Notes: generated by a model from the sequence alone, not told the origin. Positions 8,398 through 19,081 are shown, counted from the stretch's first letter. The stretch: DNA of 64,000 nt from Pseudomonadota bacterium (GCA_021790515.1 JAJYHV010000026.1:1-64000), one strand, 5' to 3'. Made by a program: numbers and translations.

Positions 8398-8912
8398 GAT
8401 TTTTCGTGCGGAACCTTATTGTGTAACTGATGCAGGATGATCCATAACACAAACCAGCACAGCATGCCTGTCACAGTGGAAAAGGCGTAGTACAGTGGCG
8501 TACGGGAGTCGCCCGCAAATGTGGCGATGACCAGGTTGACAATTTCATCAATCAGCAGAAATACCAGCACTGGTAATGCTTGCTGCCAAGGAGGAAAGTT
8601 GAATAACCTGCGCTGAAACAAGCCAACGGTATAGATGGTGACGGCATAGGCCAGTGCATGCTGCCCAAGGTGCGCGCCATCGGCGAAATCTTCAACAAGG
8701 CCAAGCCACCAGGCATGGCCAACACCGATTTGATCGGGTCGGTAGATTGCCCAATATAATGTCACCAGCAGCAGGAAATCCGGTCGCAACCATAGCCAGT
8801 CGATGCGCCATGGCAACAGGTTGCAGACGAGCGCCAGCAACAGACTGACGGTGATGGTCGTGCCGTGGTGGTGTGTCGGTATGGCCGTGGCAGGCGGGGC
8901 TAAAATTGGCAT
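8394..8912 (-). CDS. mreD: Rod shape-determining protein MreD
   Basis: Small polytopic inner-membrane protein of the elongasome. About 172 residues with five or six hydrophobic segments; RIDWLWLRPDFLLLVTLYWAIYRP is typical. ATG at 8912 lies just after the mreC stop; a GTG at 8930 overlapping mreC is an alternative. Identification leans on position between mreC and mrdA as well as sequence. Confidence 0.9.
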   Translation of the reverse strand: MPILAPPATAIPTHHHGTTITVSLLLALVCNLLPWRIDWLWLRPDFLLLVTLYWAIYRPDQIGVGHAWWLGLVEDFADGAHLGQHALAYAVTIYTVGLFQRRLFNFPPWQQALPVLVFLLIDEIVNLVIATFAGDSRTPLYYAFSTVTGMLCWFVLWIILHQLHNKVPHEKS

Positions 8913-8916
8913 GGCG

Positions 8917-9768
8917 TCAGTGTGAGGCACCTGAGCGGGGAGCGGGTATTAACACCAGAATATGATTGTGGCGATCAATATTGGCCAACTGGCGGCAGTC
9001 GATGTGCGCAAATGTTTGGCTGTTGCTCTGGGAGTCGGCAATGGTGGCGACCGGAAGTCCGGCAGGGTAGAGGCCGTCGAGTCCTGACGTGATCAGCCTG
9101 TCGCCCTGGTGAATATCGGCGTGGCTGGGCAGGTAACGCAGTTCAATGCCATCACCGGTTCCATAGAGAATGGCGTGTTCACCTGTGCGCTGGATTTGCA
9201 CTGGTGTCGTTTCATCCTTGTCGCTGATGAGCGCAATCTGGCTGGTAAAAGGATAAACCTGGGTTACTTGGCCGACCAACCCGGAGTCATCGACGGCAAT
9301 GGCTCCGGCACGAACACCGGCATGACTACCGATATCGATCGTGATCTGGCGTTGATATGGGTCGCGCGGAACACTGAGAATTTCGGCCGCATGGCTGACC
9401 AGCGATTGTCGGTTGCGCAAGGCAAGCAAGGTACGCAGTTGCTGATTTTCCTGCAAAACGTGTTGTAATTGCCAGGCGTCGATCTGAAAATTGATGGCTT
9501 GTTGATGCAATTGTTTATTTTCCGCGAGCAATAATTGCTGGCGGGTAAAAAAAGTATCCATTTGCCGGATGATGAGCCACGGGGTCTGTGCTGTAACCTG
9601 AATGGGATAAAGCAAGGTATTGCCGGTCGCGCGCAGAAAAGCCATGGCATGAAATCGTGCGTCAGCGGTGATGAGCAAAATGCTGATCAGCAGGTAGAGC
9701 AGCAGTTTTGCGCCCGCGCTCAAACCATGCGGGAACAGGGTAAGGTGAGGAGACGGGCGCGGACGCAT
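8917..9768 (-). CDS. mreC: Rod shape-determining protein MreC
   Basis: Bitopic protein linking MreB to PBP2/RodA in the periplasm. 283 residues: one N-terminal helix (KLLLYLLISILLITADARF), a coiled-coil of about residues 70-110 (QQLLAENKQLHQQ...LQENQQLRTLL), and the beta-barrel domain with SHAGVRAGAIAVDDSGLVGQV. It lies 30 nt after mreB and at most overlaps mreD slightly. Confidence 0.95.
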   Translation of the reverse strand: MRPRPSPHLTLFPHGLSAGAKLLLYLLISILLITADARFHAMAFLRATGNTLLYPIQVTAQTPWLIIRQMDTFFTRQQLLLAENKQLHQQAINFQIDAWQLQHVLQENQQLRTLLALRNRQSLVSHAAEILSVPRDPYQRQITIDIGSHAGVRAGAIAVDDSGLVGQVTQVYPFTSQIALISDKDETTPVQIQRTGEHAILYGTGDGIELRYLPSHADIHQGDRLITSGLDGLYPAGLPVATIADSQSNSQTFAHIDCRQLANIDRHNHILVLIPAPRSGASH

Positions 9769-9798
9769 ATATCAGTGCTGGACGATATGGATGAGCGA

Positions 9799-10952
<1,154 letters not shown>

Positions 10953-11249
10953 ATGTCTCTCGATTTTCAGGATGTCCGGCGTATCGCCAAATTGGCGCGT
11001 GTGGCTGTCAGCGAACAAGACACACACATGTATCAGCATAGAATCAATGGGGTACTTGCGTTGGTGGCCCAAATGCAGGCGATTGACACCCAAGGCGTTG
11101 CGCCGATGGCGCATGCATTGGATGTAGTGCAGTCACTGCGCGAGGACGTGGTGACCGAAACCGATTTGCACAAAAAATTTCAGGCCATCGCGCCACAAGT
11201 GGCGGGGGACTTGTATTTGGTGCCGCAGGTGATCGAACATGATGACTGA
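10953..11249 (+). CDS. gatC: Aspartyl/glutamyl-tRNA amidotransferase subunit C
   Basis: Small stabilising subunit of the GatCAB complex, which converts Glu-tRNA(Gln) and/or Asp-tRNA(Asn) to the amides. 98 residues with the typical [16 protein letters not shown] start and LREDVV near the middle. Overlaps gatA by 11 nt. Confidence 0.95.
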   Translation: MSLDFQDVRRIAKLARVAVSEQDTHMYQHRINGVLALVAQMQAIDTQGVAPMAHALDVVQSLREDVVTETDLHKKFQAIAPQVAGDLYLVPQVIEHDD

Positions 11250-12729
11250 AACCGGTATCACTGAAGTCGGTCTGGCCGGTTTATCGCGTATGCTGGCCAA
11301 GCGGCAGGTGTCCAGCGTTGAACTCACGCAGGAATTTTTGCGGCGTATCACGCAGTGGAATCCGCTGATCAATGCATTCATTACCGTGGATCAAGAGCGC
11401 AGTCTGGCCGATGCGCGTTTGGCTGATACATTGCTTGCCAGTGGCAAAGGTTCATTGCTGACAGGTATTCCATTGGCGCACAAGGATATTTTTTGTGCGG
11501 ATGGTTGGTTGACGACGTGTGGCTCCAAGATGCTGTCGAACTTTGTGGCGCCGTATGATGCCCATGTAGTCGGTTTGTGCAAGGCGGCGGGGATGGTGCT
11601 GTTGGGCAAGACCAACATGGATGAATTTGCCATGGGCTCGTCCAACGAGACTTCTTATTATGGGGCTGTCAAGAATCCTTGGGACATCGCAGCAGTGCCG
11701 GGCGGCTCATCCGGCGGGTCTGCGGCGGCGGTGGCTGCACGCCTGACGCCTGTTGCCACCGGCACGGACACCGGTGGGTCGATTCGCCAACCGGCAGCCA
11801 TGACCGGCATTACCGGATTGAAACCGACGTATGGCGTGGTGTCGCGCTATGGGATGATTGCGTTTGCGTCGAGTCTGGATCAGGCCGGACCGATGGCCAG
11901 ATCGGCGCACGACTGCGCGTTGCTGATGAATGTGATGGCCGGGCATGATGCGCGCGATTCGACCAGTCTGCAACGACCCGCCGAGGATTACACCCGCACG
12001 CTCGACCAACCGCTGGCCGGATTCAGAATTGGGCTGCCACGCGAGTTTTTTGCCGAAGGTCTGGGCAGCGAAGTGGCGGCAGCCATTGAGTCGGCTTTGG
12101 CCGTGTTGCGTGGTTTGGGGGCGAAGACGGTGGACATCAGTTTGCCCAACAGCGCCCTGTCGATTCCGGCGTACTATGTGCTGGCACCAGCAGAAGCGTC
12201 GGCGAATCTGTCGCGTTTTGACGGGGTGCGTTATGGTTATCGTGCCCCCGATTATGTCGATCTGGATGATATGTACGAAAAAACCCGTGCGCAAGGGTTT
12301 GGTGATGAAGTCCGGCGGCGCATCATGATCGGAACTTATGTGCTGTCGCACGGATATTATGATGCGTATTATGTCAAGGCGCAGCAGGTCAGGCGATTGA
12401 TTGCGCAGGATTTTGCACGGGCGTTCGATGAGTGTGACGTGATTCTAGGGCCAACAACTCCAGAAACGGCATTTGATTTCGGCAGCAAATCGGATGATCC
12501 GGTGGCGATGTATCTGTCTGATATTTATACCATTGCTGTTAACTTGGCCGGTTTGCCCGGTATGTCCGTGCCGAGCGGATTTGATGGCCGTGGACGACCA
12601 ATCGGCCTGCAACTGATTGGCAATTATTTTTCTGAGGCCCGTTTGCTGGGCGTGGCGCATCAGTATCAACAAGTGACGGACTGGCATGCGCGCGTGCCGA
12701 CGCTGGTGCGTGAGGGGGTATCGGCATGA
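11239..12729 (+). CDS. gatA: Aspartyl/glutamyl-tRNA amidotransferase subunit A
   Basis: Amidase-signature glutaminase subunit that releases ammonia for GatB. 496 residues. The Ser-cis-Ser-Lys triad is visible as LAHKDIFC (lysine), [13 protein letters not shown] (cis serine) and the Gly/Ser-rich [14 protein letters not shown]. Two adjacent ATGs (11239, 11242) could start it. ATGA overlap with gatB. Confidence 0.97.
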   Translation: MMTETGITEVGLAGLSRMLAKRQVSSVELTQEFLRRITQWNPLINAFITVDQERSLADARLADTLLASGKGSLLTGIPLAHKDIFCADGWLTTCGSKMLSNFVAPYDAHVVGLCKAAGMVLLGKTNMDEFAMGSSNETSYYGAVKNPWDIAAVPGGSSGGSAAAVAARLTPVATGTDTGGSIRQPAAMTGITGLKPTYGVVSRYGMIAFASSLDQAGPMARSAHDCALLMNVMAGHDARDSTSLQRPAEDYTRTLDQPLAGFRIGLPREFFAEGLGSEVAAAIESALAVLRGLGAKTVDISLPNSALSIPAYYVLAPAEASANLSRFDGVRYGYRAPDYVDLDDMYEKTRAQGFGDEVRRRIMIGTYVLSHGYYDAYYVKAQQVRRLIAQDFARAFDECDVILGPTTPETAFDFGSKSDDPVAMYLSDIYTIAVNLAGLPGMSVPSGFDGRGRPIGLQLIGNYFSEARLLGVAHQYQQVTDWHARVPTLVREGVSA

Positions 12730-14168
12730 CGACATGGGAAATCGTGGTCGGACTGGAAATTCACGCGCAACTGGCCACGCGCAGCAAGATTTTTTCCGCC
12801 AGCAGCACAGCGTTTGGCGCAGCACCCAACTCTCAGGCCAGTGCGGTCGATATCGCCTTGCCCGGCGTCTTGCCGGTGCTGAATAAAGCCGCCGTCGAAT
12901 ATGCCATTCGCTTTGGCCTGGCGGTGGGAGCGGATATTCCTCCCCGTTCGGTTTTTGCACGCAAAAACTATTTTTATCCCGACTTGCCAAAGGGTTATCA
13001 AATCAGCCAAATGGATGACCCGATCGTGCAGGGCGGCAGAGTGACCATCGTGACGGAACAGGGCGATAAACAGGTGCGATTGACGCGCGCGCACCTGGAA
13101 GAAGACGCCGGCAAATCACTGCATGGCGATTATCCCGGCACGACAGGAATCGATCTCAACCGTGCCGGCACCCCTTTGCTGGAAATCGTATCCGAGCCGG
13201 AGCTGCGCGGCGCAGCCGAGGCCGTTGCCTATGCGCGTACCGTGCATGGTCTGGTGACCTGGCTGGGTATTTGCGATGGCAATATGCAGGAAGGCAGCTT
13301 TCGTTGCGATGCCAATGTGTCAGTCCGCCCCATGGGGAGCGAAACCTTTGGCACGCGCTGTGAAATCAAGAACTTGAACTCATTTCGTTTTTTGGAGCGC
13401 GCCATTCTGTTTGAGGCGCAGCGGCAGATTGAATTGCTGGAAGACGGCGGCAGGGTACGGCAGGAAACGCGGTTGTACGATGCCGATCGTGATGAAACAC
13501 GCACCATGCGTAGCAAGGAAGATGCGTTTGATTACCGCTATTTTCCCGATCCGGATCTGTTGCCGGTGGTGGTCGATGACGCGTGGAAAGCGAAAATCGC
13601 CGCCAGCATGCCGGAATTGCCGCAGGCCATGCGGGCGCGTTGGGTAGAACAGTATGGATTGTCTGCCTATGATGCCGGTATTTTGACGTCGAACCGCGTC
13701 ATGGCAGAATATTTTGAAGCGCTGGTGCAGGTGGTCGGCGGGACAGGGGCAGCCAAGTTGTGCGCCAACTGGATGATGGGCGAACTTCTGGCGGCGCTCA
13801 ACCGGTATGAATTGCCTTTTTCCGCCAATCCGGTGACGGTTGACCGTCTGGCGCAATTGATACAGCGTGTGCAGGACGGGACATTATCCGGCAAGCTGGG
13901 TAAAACGGTGTTTGATGCCCTGTGGCAGAATGAAGGCGAAGTGGATGCCATTATTGAAGCGCGCGGTTTGCGGCAGGTCTCCGATAGTACTGCATTGGCA
14001 GTGGTCTTGGATGAAGTGCTGGCTGCTTTTCCGACGCAAGTGGCGGACTATCGTGCCGGAAAGGAAAAAATGCTGGGGTTTTTAATGGGGCAGGCGATGA
14101 AACTCAGTGGCGGGCGCGCCAACCCGCAGCAGTTGAACGACATGCTGCTGAAAAAATTACAGTCGTGA
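12726..14168 (+). CDS. gatB: Aspartyl/glutamyl-tRNA amidotransferase subunit B
   Basis: Kinase/amidotransferase subunit that activates and amidates the misacylated tRNA. 480 residues starting [13 protein letters not shown], the family signature, with [14 protein letters not shown] and LLEIVSEPE downstream. The C-terminal YqeY-like tail ends [17 protein letters not shown]. Last gene of the operon. Confidence 0.97.
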   Translation: MTTWEIVVGLEIHAQLATRSKIFSASSTAFGAAPNSQASAVDIALPGVLPVLNKAAVEYAIRFGLAVGADIPPRSVFARKNYFYPDLPKGYQISQMDDPIVQGGRVTIVTEQGDKQVRLTRAHLEEDAGKSLHGDYPGTTGIDLNRAGTPLLEIVSEPELRGAAEAVAYARTVHGLVTWLGICDGNMQEGSFRCDANVSVRPMGSETFGTRCEIKNLNSFRFLERAILFEAQRQIELLEDGGRVRQETRLYDADRDETRTMRSKEDAFDYRYFPDPDLLPVVVDDAWKAKIAASMPELPQAMRARWVEQYGLSAYDAGILTSNRVMAEYFEALVQVVGGTGAAKLCANWMMGELLAALNRYELPFSANPVTVDRLAQLIQRVQDGTLSGKLGKTVFDALWQNEGEVDAIIEARGLRQVSDSTALAVVLDEVLAAFPTQVADYRAGKEKMLGFLMGQAMKLSGGRANPQQLNDMLLKKLQS

Positions 14169-14200
14169 TGCCGGTCTGGATGTGCGTGATTGGGAATCAA

Positions 14201-14228
14201 TTGCAATCTTTGCAAGACATGCTAGAAT
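14201..14228 (+). promoter_or_regulatory. Putative sigma-70 promoter for the 35-aa membrane peptide
   Basis: TTGCAA (14201-14206), 16-bp spacer, TAGAAT (14223-14228). Placed 36 bp before the small ORF, with a short untranslated leader. Confidence 0.45.
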
Positions 14229-14263
14229 GCTGTCATCTGAAAAGCTGAGGAATGGAGATAAAA

Positions 14264-14371
14264 ATGGGCAACTTTATGTTTGGCAAATTGACCAACTTTC
14301 CCATGATGATCGTGGTAGCGTTAATTATGATGGCGTGGTTCAGTTTCTTGTCGGTTGTGTTTTTTTCCTGA
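14264..14371 (+). CDS. 35-aa single-span membrane peptide
   Basis: ATG at 14264 has GGAG at good spacing (GGAGATAAAAATG). The product MGNFMFGKLTNFPMMIVVAL and following residues form one hydrophobic helix (MMIVVALIMMAWFSFLSVVFF) with a short, basic N-terminus. It has its own promoter-like sequence and is followed by a strong hairpin terminator, so it looks like a self-contained small gene missed by ORF length cut-offs. No family recognised. Confidence 0.5.
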   Translation: MGNFMFGKLTNFPMMIVVALIMMAWFSFLSVVFFS

Positions 14372-14397
14372 ACAGCTGTTGTCGGGTACGGGTAATA

Positions 14398-14426
14398 TAA
14401 AAAACCGCCTGAAAGGCGGTTTTTTA
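14398..14426. terminator. Bidirectional rho-independent terminator between small ORF and rpoH
   Basis: AAAACCGCC-TGAAA-GGCGGTTTT followed by TTT on the plus strand and preceded by A-rich sequence, giving a U-run in both directions. It can end both the plus-strand transcript and the convergent rpoH transcript. Confidence 0.85.
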
Positions 14427-14488
14427 TGGCTCATGCTTTCTGGCCGCGTTTCTGGTCGCGGTTTTTGGTCAAGAGGGCGGCAGAAGCG

Positions 14489-15352
14489 TCAAGCCGAGAC
14501 AGCCGGTGCCAATGCCAACCGCAACTTCTGGATGGCCTTGTTTTCAATCTGGCGTACCCGCTCCGCAGAGATGGTGTATTGTGCTGCCAGTTCGTGCAGG
14601 GTGGCCGGATTTTCTTCATTTAACCAGCGTGCCTCGATAATGTGGCGGCTGCGATCATCGAGCTGATCGAGTGCATGGCGCAGTCCTACGCTGGACAGAT
14701 GCTCAAGCGCGGCGCGCTCCAGCACCTGCGTCGGTTCCGCTTCCGGATCCGACAACCAGGAAATGGGGGAAAATCCCTCTTCGCCGTCTTCCACGGTGGG
14801 GTCGAGCGCGACATCCTGTCCGCTGAAACGGGTCTCCATCTCCAGTACTTCTTCGCGGCGTACGCCAAGATCCTGCGCCATTTGCAAAGCTTCGCCCTGT
14901 GTCAGACTGGTGCTGTCCTGTTTCAGGCTGCGCAGATTGAAAAACAGTTTGCGCTGGCCTTTGGTGGTGGCGATTTTGACCATACGCCAGTTGCGCAGGA
15001 TGTATTCATGAATTTCGGCTTTAATCCAGTGCATGGCGAACGATACCAGACGCACGCCCCGGTCGGGGTCGAAGCGTTTGACGGCTTTCATCAGACCAAT
15101 ATTGCCTTCCTGGATGAGGTCGGCTTGCGGCAGGCCATAACCGATGTATTTGCGGGCAATACTGACCACGACGCGCAGATGCGACATGACCAGGCGACCC
15201 GCAGCATCGACATCGTTGTAGTCGCGCAGGCGGTGTCCCAGCTCGGTTTCTTCTTCCTGGCTGAGCATCGGATAGCTGTTGACGGTATGAATATAGCTTT
15301 CCAGGCTCGTGGCATGGTTGCTTAGTACGGGCAGACTCATGGTGGCAGTCAT
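14489..15352 (-). CDS. rpoH: Heat-shock sigma factor sigma-32
   Basis: Alternative sigma factor for heat-shock promoters. ATG at 15352 (MTATMSLPVLSNHATSLESY) has AAGGAG upstream and gives 287 residues, close to E. coli RpoH; the ORF-track extension to 15613 is not coding. Region 2 reads RKYIGYGLPQADLIQEGNIG, with the RpoH-box-like stretch NWRMVKIATTKGQRKLFFNL. Region 4.2 HTH is LHELAAQYTISAERVRQIE. A CIRCE-type operator covers its promoter. FtsH, its usual degrading protease, is encoded at 57.9 kb. Confidence 0.97.
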   Translation of the reverse strand: MTATMSLPVLSNHATSLESYIHTVNSYPMLSQEEETELGHRLRDYNDVDAAGRLVMSHLRVVVSIARKYIGYGLPQADLIQEGNIGLMKAVKRFDPDRGVRLVSFAMHWIKAEIHEYILRNWRMVKIATTKGQRKLFFNLRSLKQDSTSLTQGEALQMAQDLGVRREEVLEMETRFSGQDVALDPTVEDGEEGFSPISWLSDPEAEPTQVLERAALEHLSSVGLRHALDQLDDRSRHIIEARWLNEENPATLHELAAQYTISAERVRQIENKAIQKLRLALAPAVSA

Positions 15353-15377
15353 CGTTGGGTACACTCCTTGGTGAGCT

Positions 15378-15407
15378 ATTTTAGCACTGTCGGTGAGAGA
15401 GTGCCAA
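15378..15407 (-). promoter_or_regulatory. rpoH promoter overlapped by a CIRCE-type HrcA operator
   Basis: On the minus strand TTGGCACTC-N9-CAGTGCTAA matches the CIRCE consensus TTAGCACTC-N9-GAGTGCTAA at 16 of 18 positions (operator at 15381-15407). The same bases form a sigma-70 promoter: TTGGCA (-35), 18-bp spacer, TAAAAT (-10). HrcA binding would therefore block RNA polymerase directly. The leader between the predicted start site and ATG is only about 20 nt, leaving little room for an RNA thermometer. hrcA itself is not in the window. Confidence 0.75.
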
Positions 15408-15593
15408 GCAGGAAAAGTTCCCGGGCAGATTTTTATGCCAGATGTAGAGACGACCAGACCGCTCGTGTGCAGGTTTGACGAATGACGTACCGGAAAACAA
15501 TCGTTGATTGATGCGTTGCCATTGAACGGGTGTTGGCCGCAAACAGGACGGGTTGCTGTTGCGGCCATGCAGATAAGGATGGTGCCGCAGCGA

Positions 15594-16301
15594 TCAACGG
15601 CGACGCAGACCAATGATGCCTGTCAACGCGAGTGCCGACAACATCAACAGACCTGAAGCGGGCAGCGGCGTTGCCGCGACATTGCTCACCGCTGTGGCGC
15701 CGACAATGAACGGTGTGCCGAGCGGATTCCCGTAACCGTACGAATCAAACGTGATGCTGTCGAGCATTTGCGTGTTGAAAACGGAAGGCAGGATAAAATT
15801 CTGCATGTCCAGATGTTCATTTCCGGGGCTGTTGATGCCAAAGACGGCTTGCGTCACGTCAGGAGAGCTGGTGGTATTGACATAATTACCATAAAAATGG
15901 TCGCGTACGTTGTCGCCTTCAATCAGATCGACTGTGTACGACGATACGCTGCCGTTGAAGGTGATGCTGCCTGTCGTCGTACCGGTTGTGCCATAAATGG
16001 AGTTGATTAACGTATCGACATTGTCAACGCCATATACGTTGACAGGAATCACCAGTGAGCCGGGACCTATGAATGCATTGTTGCCGCTGGCGGACAGTTG
16101 GAGATCGAATGGCGTACCGCCCAGGGTATTTGGCGTCACCGGTTGGGTAAACAGGGGTGCGAACTCACTGCCAGCCGAGGTATACGTACGGATGTCGGTA
16201 TTGAGGGTGGGCAAACTGAGTGGAGTATATGTGGATGCGAATATCGGCGTGCTCGCTGTCAGGGCGCTCAACATAATGATCAGGCTGAATTTGTTTTTCA
16301 T
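15594..16301 (-). CDS. PEP-CTERM-like exported protein
   Basis: ATG at 16301 has AGGAG five bases upstream, giving 235 residues with signal peptide MKNKFSLIIMLSALTASTPIFA. The body is Thr/Ser/Asn-rich and beta-like. The C-terminus LPASGLLMLSALALTGIIGLRRR is a PEP-CTERM-type tripartite sorting tail (P-L-P-A variant, hydrophobic helix, Arg cluster) of the kind handled by exosortases. No exosortase gene is in the window. It is divergent from the response regulator gene, with two shared dyad motifs in between. Confidence 0.75.
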   Translation of the reverse strand: MKNKFSLIIMLSALTASTPIFASTYTPLSLPTLNTDIRTYTSAGSEFAPLFTQPVTPNTLGGTPFDLQLSASGNNAFIGPGSLVIPVNVYGVDNVDTLINSIYGTTGTTTGSITFNGSVSSYTVDLIEGDNVRDHFYGNYVNTTSSPDVTQAVFGINSPGNEHLDMQNFILPSVFNTQMLDSITFDSYGYGNPLGTPFIVGATAVSNVAATPLPASGLLMLSALALTGIIGLRRR

Positions 16302-16445
16302 GATGACTCCTGGATAGAAAATGGTGTATGAATATGGTGCGCAAACGGCTCTCGGGCAGGCTGGCGAGACTGGATCGGTGCAAACATGGCCTGCGTACGC
16401 ACCTTGCGGCAGGTAGTTCCCATGATAGGAACAATTGCCGTTCGT

Positions 16446-16470
16446 CACCATCCCCCATGAGAGGGGGGTG
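16446..16470. promoter_or_regulatory. Dyad motif copy 1 (TCCCCC-N7-GGGGGT)
   Basis: CACCATCCCCC...GGGGGGTG forms a symmetric element with CCCCC and GGGGG arms seven bases apart. The same layout recurs about 97 bp away (16548-16566). Repetition of the spacing suggests a dimeric regulator site, perhaps for the adjacent LuxR-type regulator. Confidence 0.4.
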
Positions 16471-16547
16471 ATTGTCATTTTTCTGCCATCATTTTCGTGC
16501 CGACTCTGTTGTTACACGCAGACAGCAGATTTGGTCTGACGAGGGGT

Positions 16548-16566
16548 ACCCCCAATTGGCGGGGGT
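16548..16566. promoter_or_regulatory. Dyad motif copy 2 (ACCCCC-N7-GGGGGT)
   Basis: ACCCCC-AATTGGC-GGGGGT, a perfect 6-bp inverted repeat with seven-base spacer, 100 bp before the response-regulator start. The rest of the 16302-16665 gap shows no further gene; it is the control region for the divergent PEP-CTERM-like gene and the regulator/kinase pair. Confidence 0.45.
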
Positions 16567-16665
16567 TGCCGTTCGCATGAAATTGCGGTAGTTTGAACCG
16601 CCGGTTCGTGTTGCAGGCGACGGAGTGTGGCGCATGGTGTCGTGTGGCGTGGCGAGGATGTCCTG

Positions 16666-17274
16666 ATGCTGAAAACTTTGCTGGTAGACGATCATGTCCT
16701 GTTTCGTGCCGGGTTGCGTATGCTGCTCGGCACCATGAGGGAGGATGTCTGCGTGTTTGAGGCAGGGTCGTTGATCGAGGCGCTGGCATTGGCGCAGGCA
16801 CATCCGGATTTGGGCTTGTGTCTGCTCGATCTGGAGTTGCGTCAGGAATTCGGTTTGCGGGCGCTGGATCAGTTGCGTCTGGCGGCTCCGGCAGTCGCCG
16901 TTGTGGTGATATCGGCGTCGGAAGATCCGGATACCATTCGTGCCTGTATTGATGCGGGAGCGATGAGTTATCTTTCCAAGGGCATGGAACCTGCGCTGTT
17001 GAAAGAGGCTTTGTCATGTGTTCTCGGCGGCAGCGTGTTTTTACCGCCCATGTTGGGTTGGGATGAGGGGGAATCGGCTAAACGCCCCGTATTGACCCCG
17101 CGCCAGCGCGATGTGATGCGGTTGTTGTGTCAGGGACTGCCGACCAAGTTGATTGCGCGCAAACTGTCGCTGTCAGAACACACGGTCAAAGAGCATATTT
17201 CGGCTGTGTTGGGGTTGCTGGGCGCAAAAAATCGTACGGAGGCGGTTATCAAATCCAGCCGTCTCAAATCATGA
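16666..17274 (+). CDS. LuxR/NarL-type response regulator
   Basis: 202 residues from ATG at 16666 (MLKTLLVDDHVLF), preceded by GAGG; the ORF-track start is 13 codons longer. Receiver domain: acidic pocket D8/D9, phospho-acceptor D55 in LLDLEL, conserved lysine in LSKGMEP. C-terminal LuxR HTH: LTPRQRDVMRLLCQGLPTKL then SLSEHTVKEHISAVLGLLGA. Followed 46 nt later by a hybrid kinase that is its likely partner. Possible target is the divergent PEP-CTERM-like gene. Confidence 0.9.
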   Translation: MLKTLLVDDHVLFRAGLRMLLGTMREDVCVFEAGSLIEALALAQAHPDLGLCLLDLELRQEFGLRALDQLRLAAPAVAVVVISASEDPDTIRACIDAGAMSYLSKGMEPALLKEALSCVLGGSVFLPPMLGWDEGESAKRPVLTPRQRDVMRLLCQGLPTKLIARKLSLSEHTVKEHISAVLGLLGAKNRTEAVIKSSRLKS

Positions 17275-17320
17275 TGTTTTCCAACAGGCTGCCAGAGAGT
17301 GGTGTGCGGTGATAGAAGAT

Positions 17321-19081
17321 ATGAAGATATCTGATGTGGCGCGCACTCCTTTTTTCCGGGATGAAGTGTTGCGTGAGCTTGATGTATTGCACGCTCGGGC
17401 ATTGGTTCGTATGCCATTTATTCATCTGTTGCTGGTGCTTGGGTTGAAATTCGTGTTGCTGCCATCCGTTCCGGTGCGGCAATTCGTGGGCTGGAGCATA
17501 CTGACAGTGTTGATGGAAATGGTTCGCGCTGTGGTAGGTATCCGGATATTGCGTCATGGGCAGGATTTTGATGCACAACGCGTTCATGTGGTATTGGTTG
17601 TGCTGGCAGGATTGTCCGGTCTTGTCATTAGCTGGAGTGCTGTGTTGTTTTTGCCAGTGCTGGATTCTCAGCGTCAAGCACTTTTGTTGGTGATACTGTT
17701 TGCCATGCCGGCTGCCGGAGTTGCCGTATCGGTCGGTGCGCGGTGGATATTGGGAACGTACGCGTTGGCGATTTTATTGCCGACCGCCGTGGCATATCTG
17801 CATCTGTATCCGGATTTGTGGGTTGCCTTATGGTTAACATTATTGTTTTTTGTTTTTTTGATTGGGGTAGCGAGTGATGCTGAAAAATTGTTGTTGCGCT
17901 CAATTCTCATTCGTCGGGAGCGTGACGAGGCAATGCAGGCGTTACAGTACAGTCATGAGGAAACCTTGCAGGCCATGAAGCGCGCGGAGCGTTTTGCGCA
18001 GGCACGCGATCGGGTGCTGGCGTCAGCCAGTCATGATTTACGTCAACCATTGCATACGTTGTCTTTGTACGGTGCGGTGTTGTCATCCAACCCTGATATG
18101 GCGACGATGCAACAATTGGGGCGCAATATCGATCAGGTCGTGCGCGCACTCGGCAATTTGTTGACAGGGCTTTTGGATTTGTCGCGGTTTTCGCCGGAAC
18201 ATTACCGGTCGGAGCAAAAACTGTTTGATCTCGATGTATTGGTGCATGAGGTGTGTCGGGAATTTGACCCGATCGCACGAGAAAAAGAAATTACCCTGAT
18301 TCGTGAAACTTCGCCAATTCGATTGATGGGTGACGCATTCGCAACGATGCGGATTTTACGAAATCTGCTGGATAATGCGATTAAATACACAATTCGGGGT
18401 AATGTCAGGGTTATTGCCCGCTGTGAGCAGAAACAAGTCATTTTGATTGTTGCCGATACGGGTGTTGGCATCTCTCCCGAGGAGAAAGAGCATATCTTCG
18501 AGGAATTTTATCAGATCGATAATCCCACCCGGGATCGCAACAAAGGGGTGGGATTGGGGTTGGCCATCGTGCAACGTTTGTGCGCTTTGACTGGCGCGCA
18601 CATCACACTGGAATCGGCGCTTGGGCAGGGCGCGCAGTTCACGGTTGTTTTTCCGGTAAATGCCCAGGAATGGGTTGGGTGGAGGCGGGAAGAGAAAACA
18701 GTCTCGACGAACACGTTGTCTGGTCGCAAAATATACGTGCTGGATGATGAGCGTGAAATTTTGCAGGGGATGCGGATTTTGCTCGAACTGTGGCAGGTCG
18801 ATGTTTGTCTGGCGCGTACGGTGGATGGCATGATGGGGGTTTTTCATCAGTCTGGTCGCCCGGACGTGCTGATTGCGGATTTGCGGCTTGAGGGCGATGA
18901 GCACGGCGCAGCGTTGGCTTGCCGGTTGCAGGAGCAATATGGGGTATTTCCGGTGTTGATCATGACAGGGGATATTTCTTCTCCTGCGTTGCAGGTCGCG
19001 CACGGAGCCGGGTTTGTGGTGTTGCAAAAACCGGTTTCGGCAGATAGTCTGCATGCCGTTTTGTGTGAAATGTTGGGGTGA
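17321..19081 (+). CDS. Membrane hybrid sensor histidine kinase
   Basis: 586 residues from ATG at 17321; GTG at 17309 is an alternative, and the ORF-track start lies inside the previous gene. About six hydrophobic segments span residues 30-185, with no obvious large periplasmic domain. A short coiled linker leads to HisKA with phospho-acceptor H238 (ASASHDLRQPLHTL). HATPase motifs are NLLDNAIKY, ADTGVGIS and GVGLGLAIVQ. A C-terminal receiver (YVLDDE, LIADLRLEG, LQKP) makes it hybrid. No HPt domain is seen, so how it talks to the LuxR-type regulator is open. Confidence 0.9.
   Translation: MKISDVARTPFFRDEVLRELDVLHARALVRMPFIHLLLVLGLKFVLLPSVPVRQFVGWSILTVLMEMVRAVVGIRILRHGQDFDAQRVHVVLVVLAGLSGLVISWSAVLFLPVLDSQRQALLLVILFAMPAAGVAVSVGARWILGTYALAILLPTAVAYLHLYPDLWVALWLTLLFFVFLIGVASDAEKLLLRSILIRRERDEAMQALQYSHEETLQAMKRAERFAQARDRVLASASHDLRQPLHTLSLYGAVLSSNPDMATMQQLGRNIDQVVRALGNLLTGLLDLSRFSPEHYRSEQKLFDLDVLVHEVCREFDPIAREKEITLIRETSPIRLMGDAFATMRILRNLLDNAIKYTIRGNVRVIARCEQKQVILIVADTGVGISPEEKEHIFEEFYQIDNPTRDRNKGVGLGLAIVQRLCALTGAHITLESALGQGAQFTVVFPVNAQEWVGWRREEKTVSTNTLSGRKIYVLDDEREILQGMRILLELWQVDVCLARTVDGMMGVFHQSGRPDVLIADLRLEGDEHGAALACRLQEQYGVFPVLIMTGDISSPALQVAHGAGFVVLQKPVSADSLHAVLCEMLG

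Noticed and set aside
15353-15613. Extended rpoH N-terminus in the ORF track
   Set aside because: The extension crosses the promoter/CIRCE operator; homologous N-terminus and Shine-Dalgarno support ATG at 15352.
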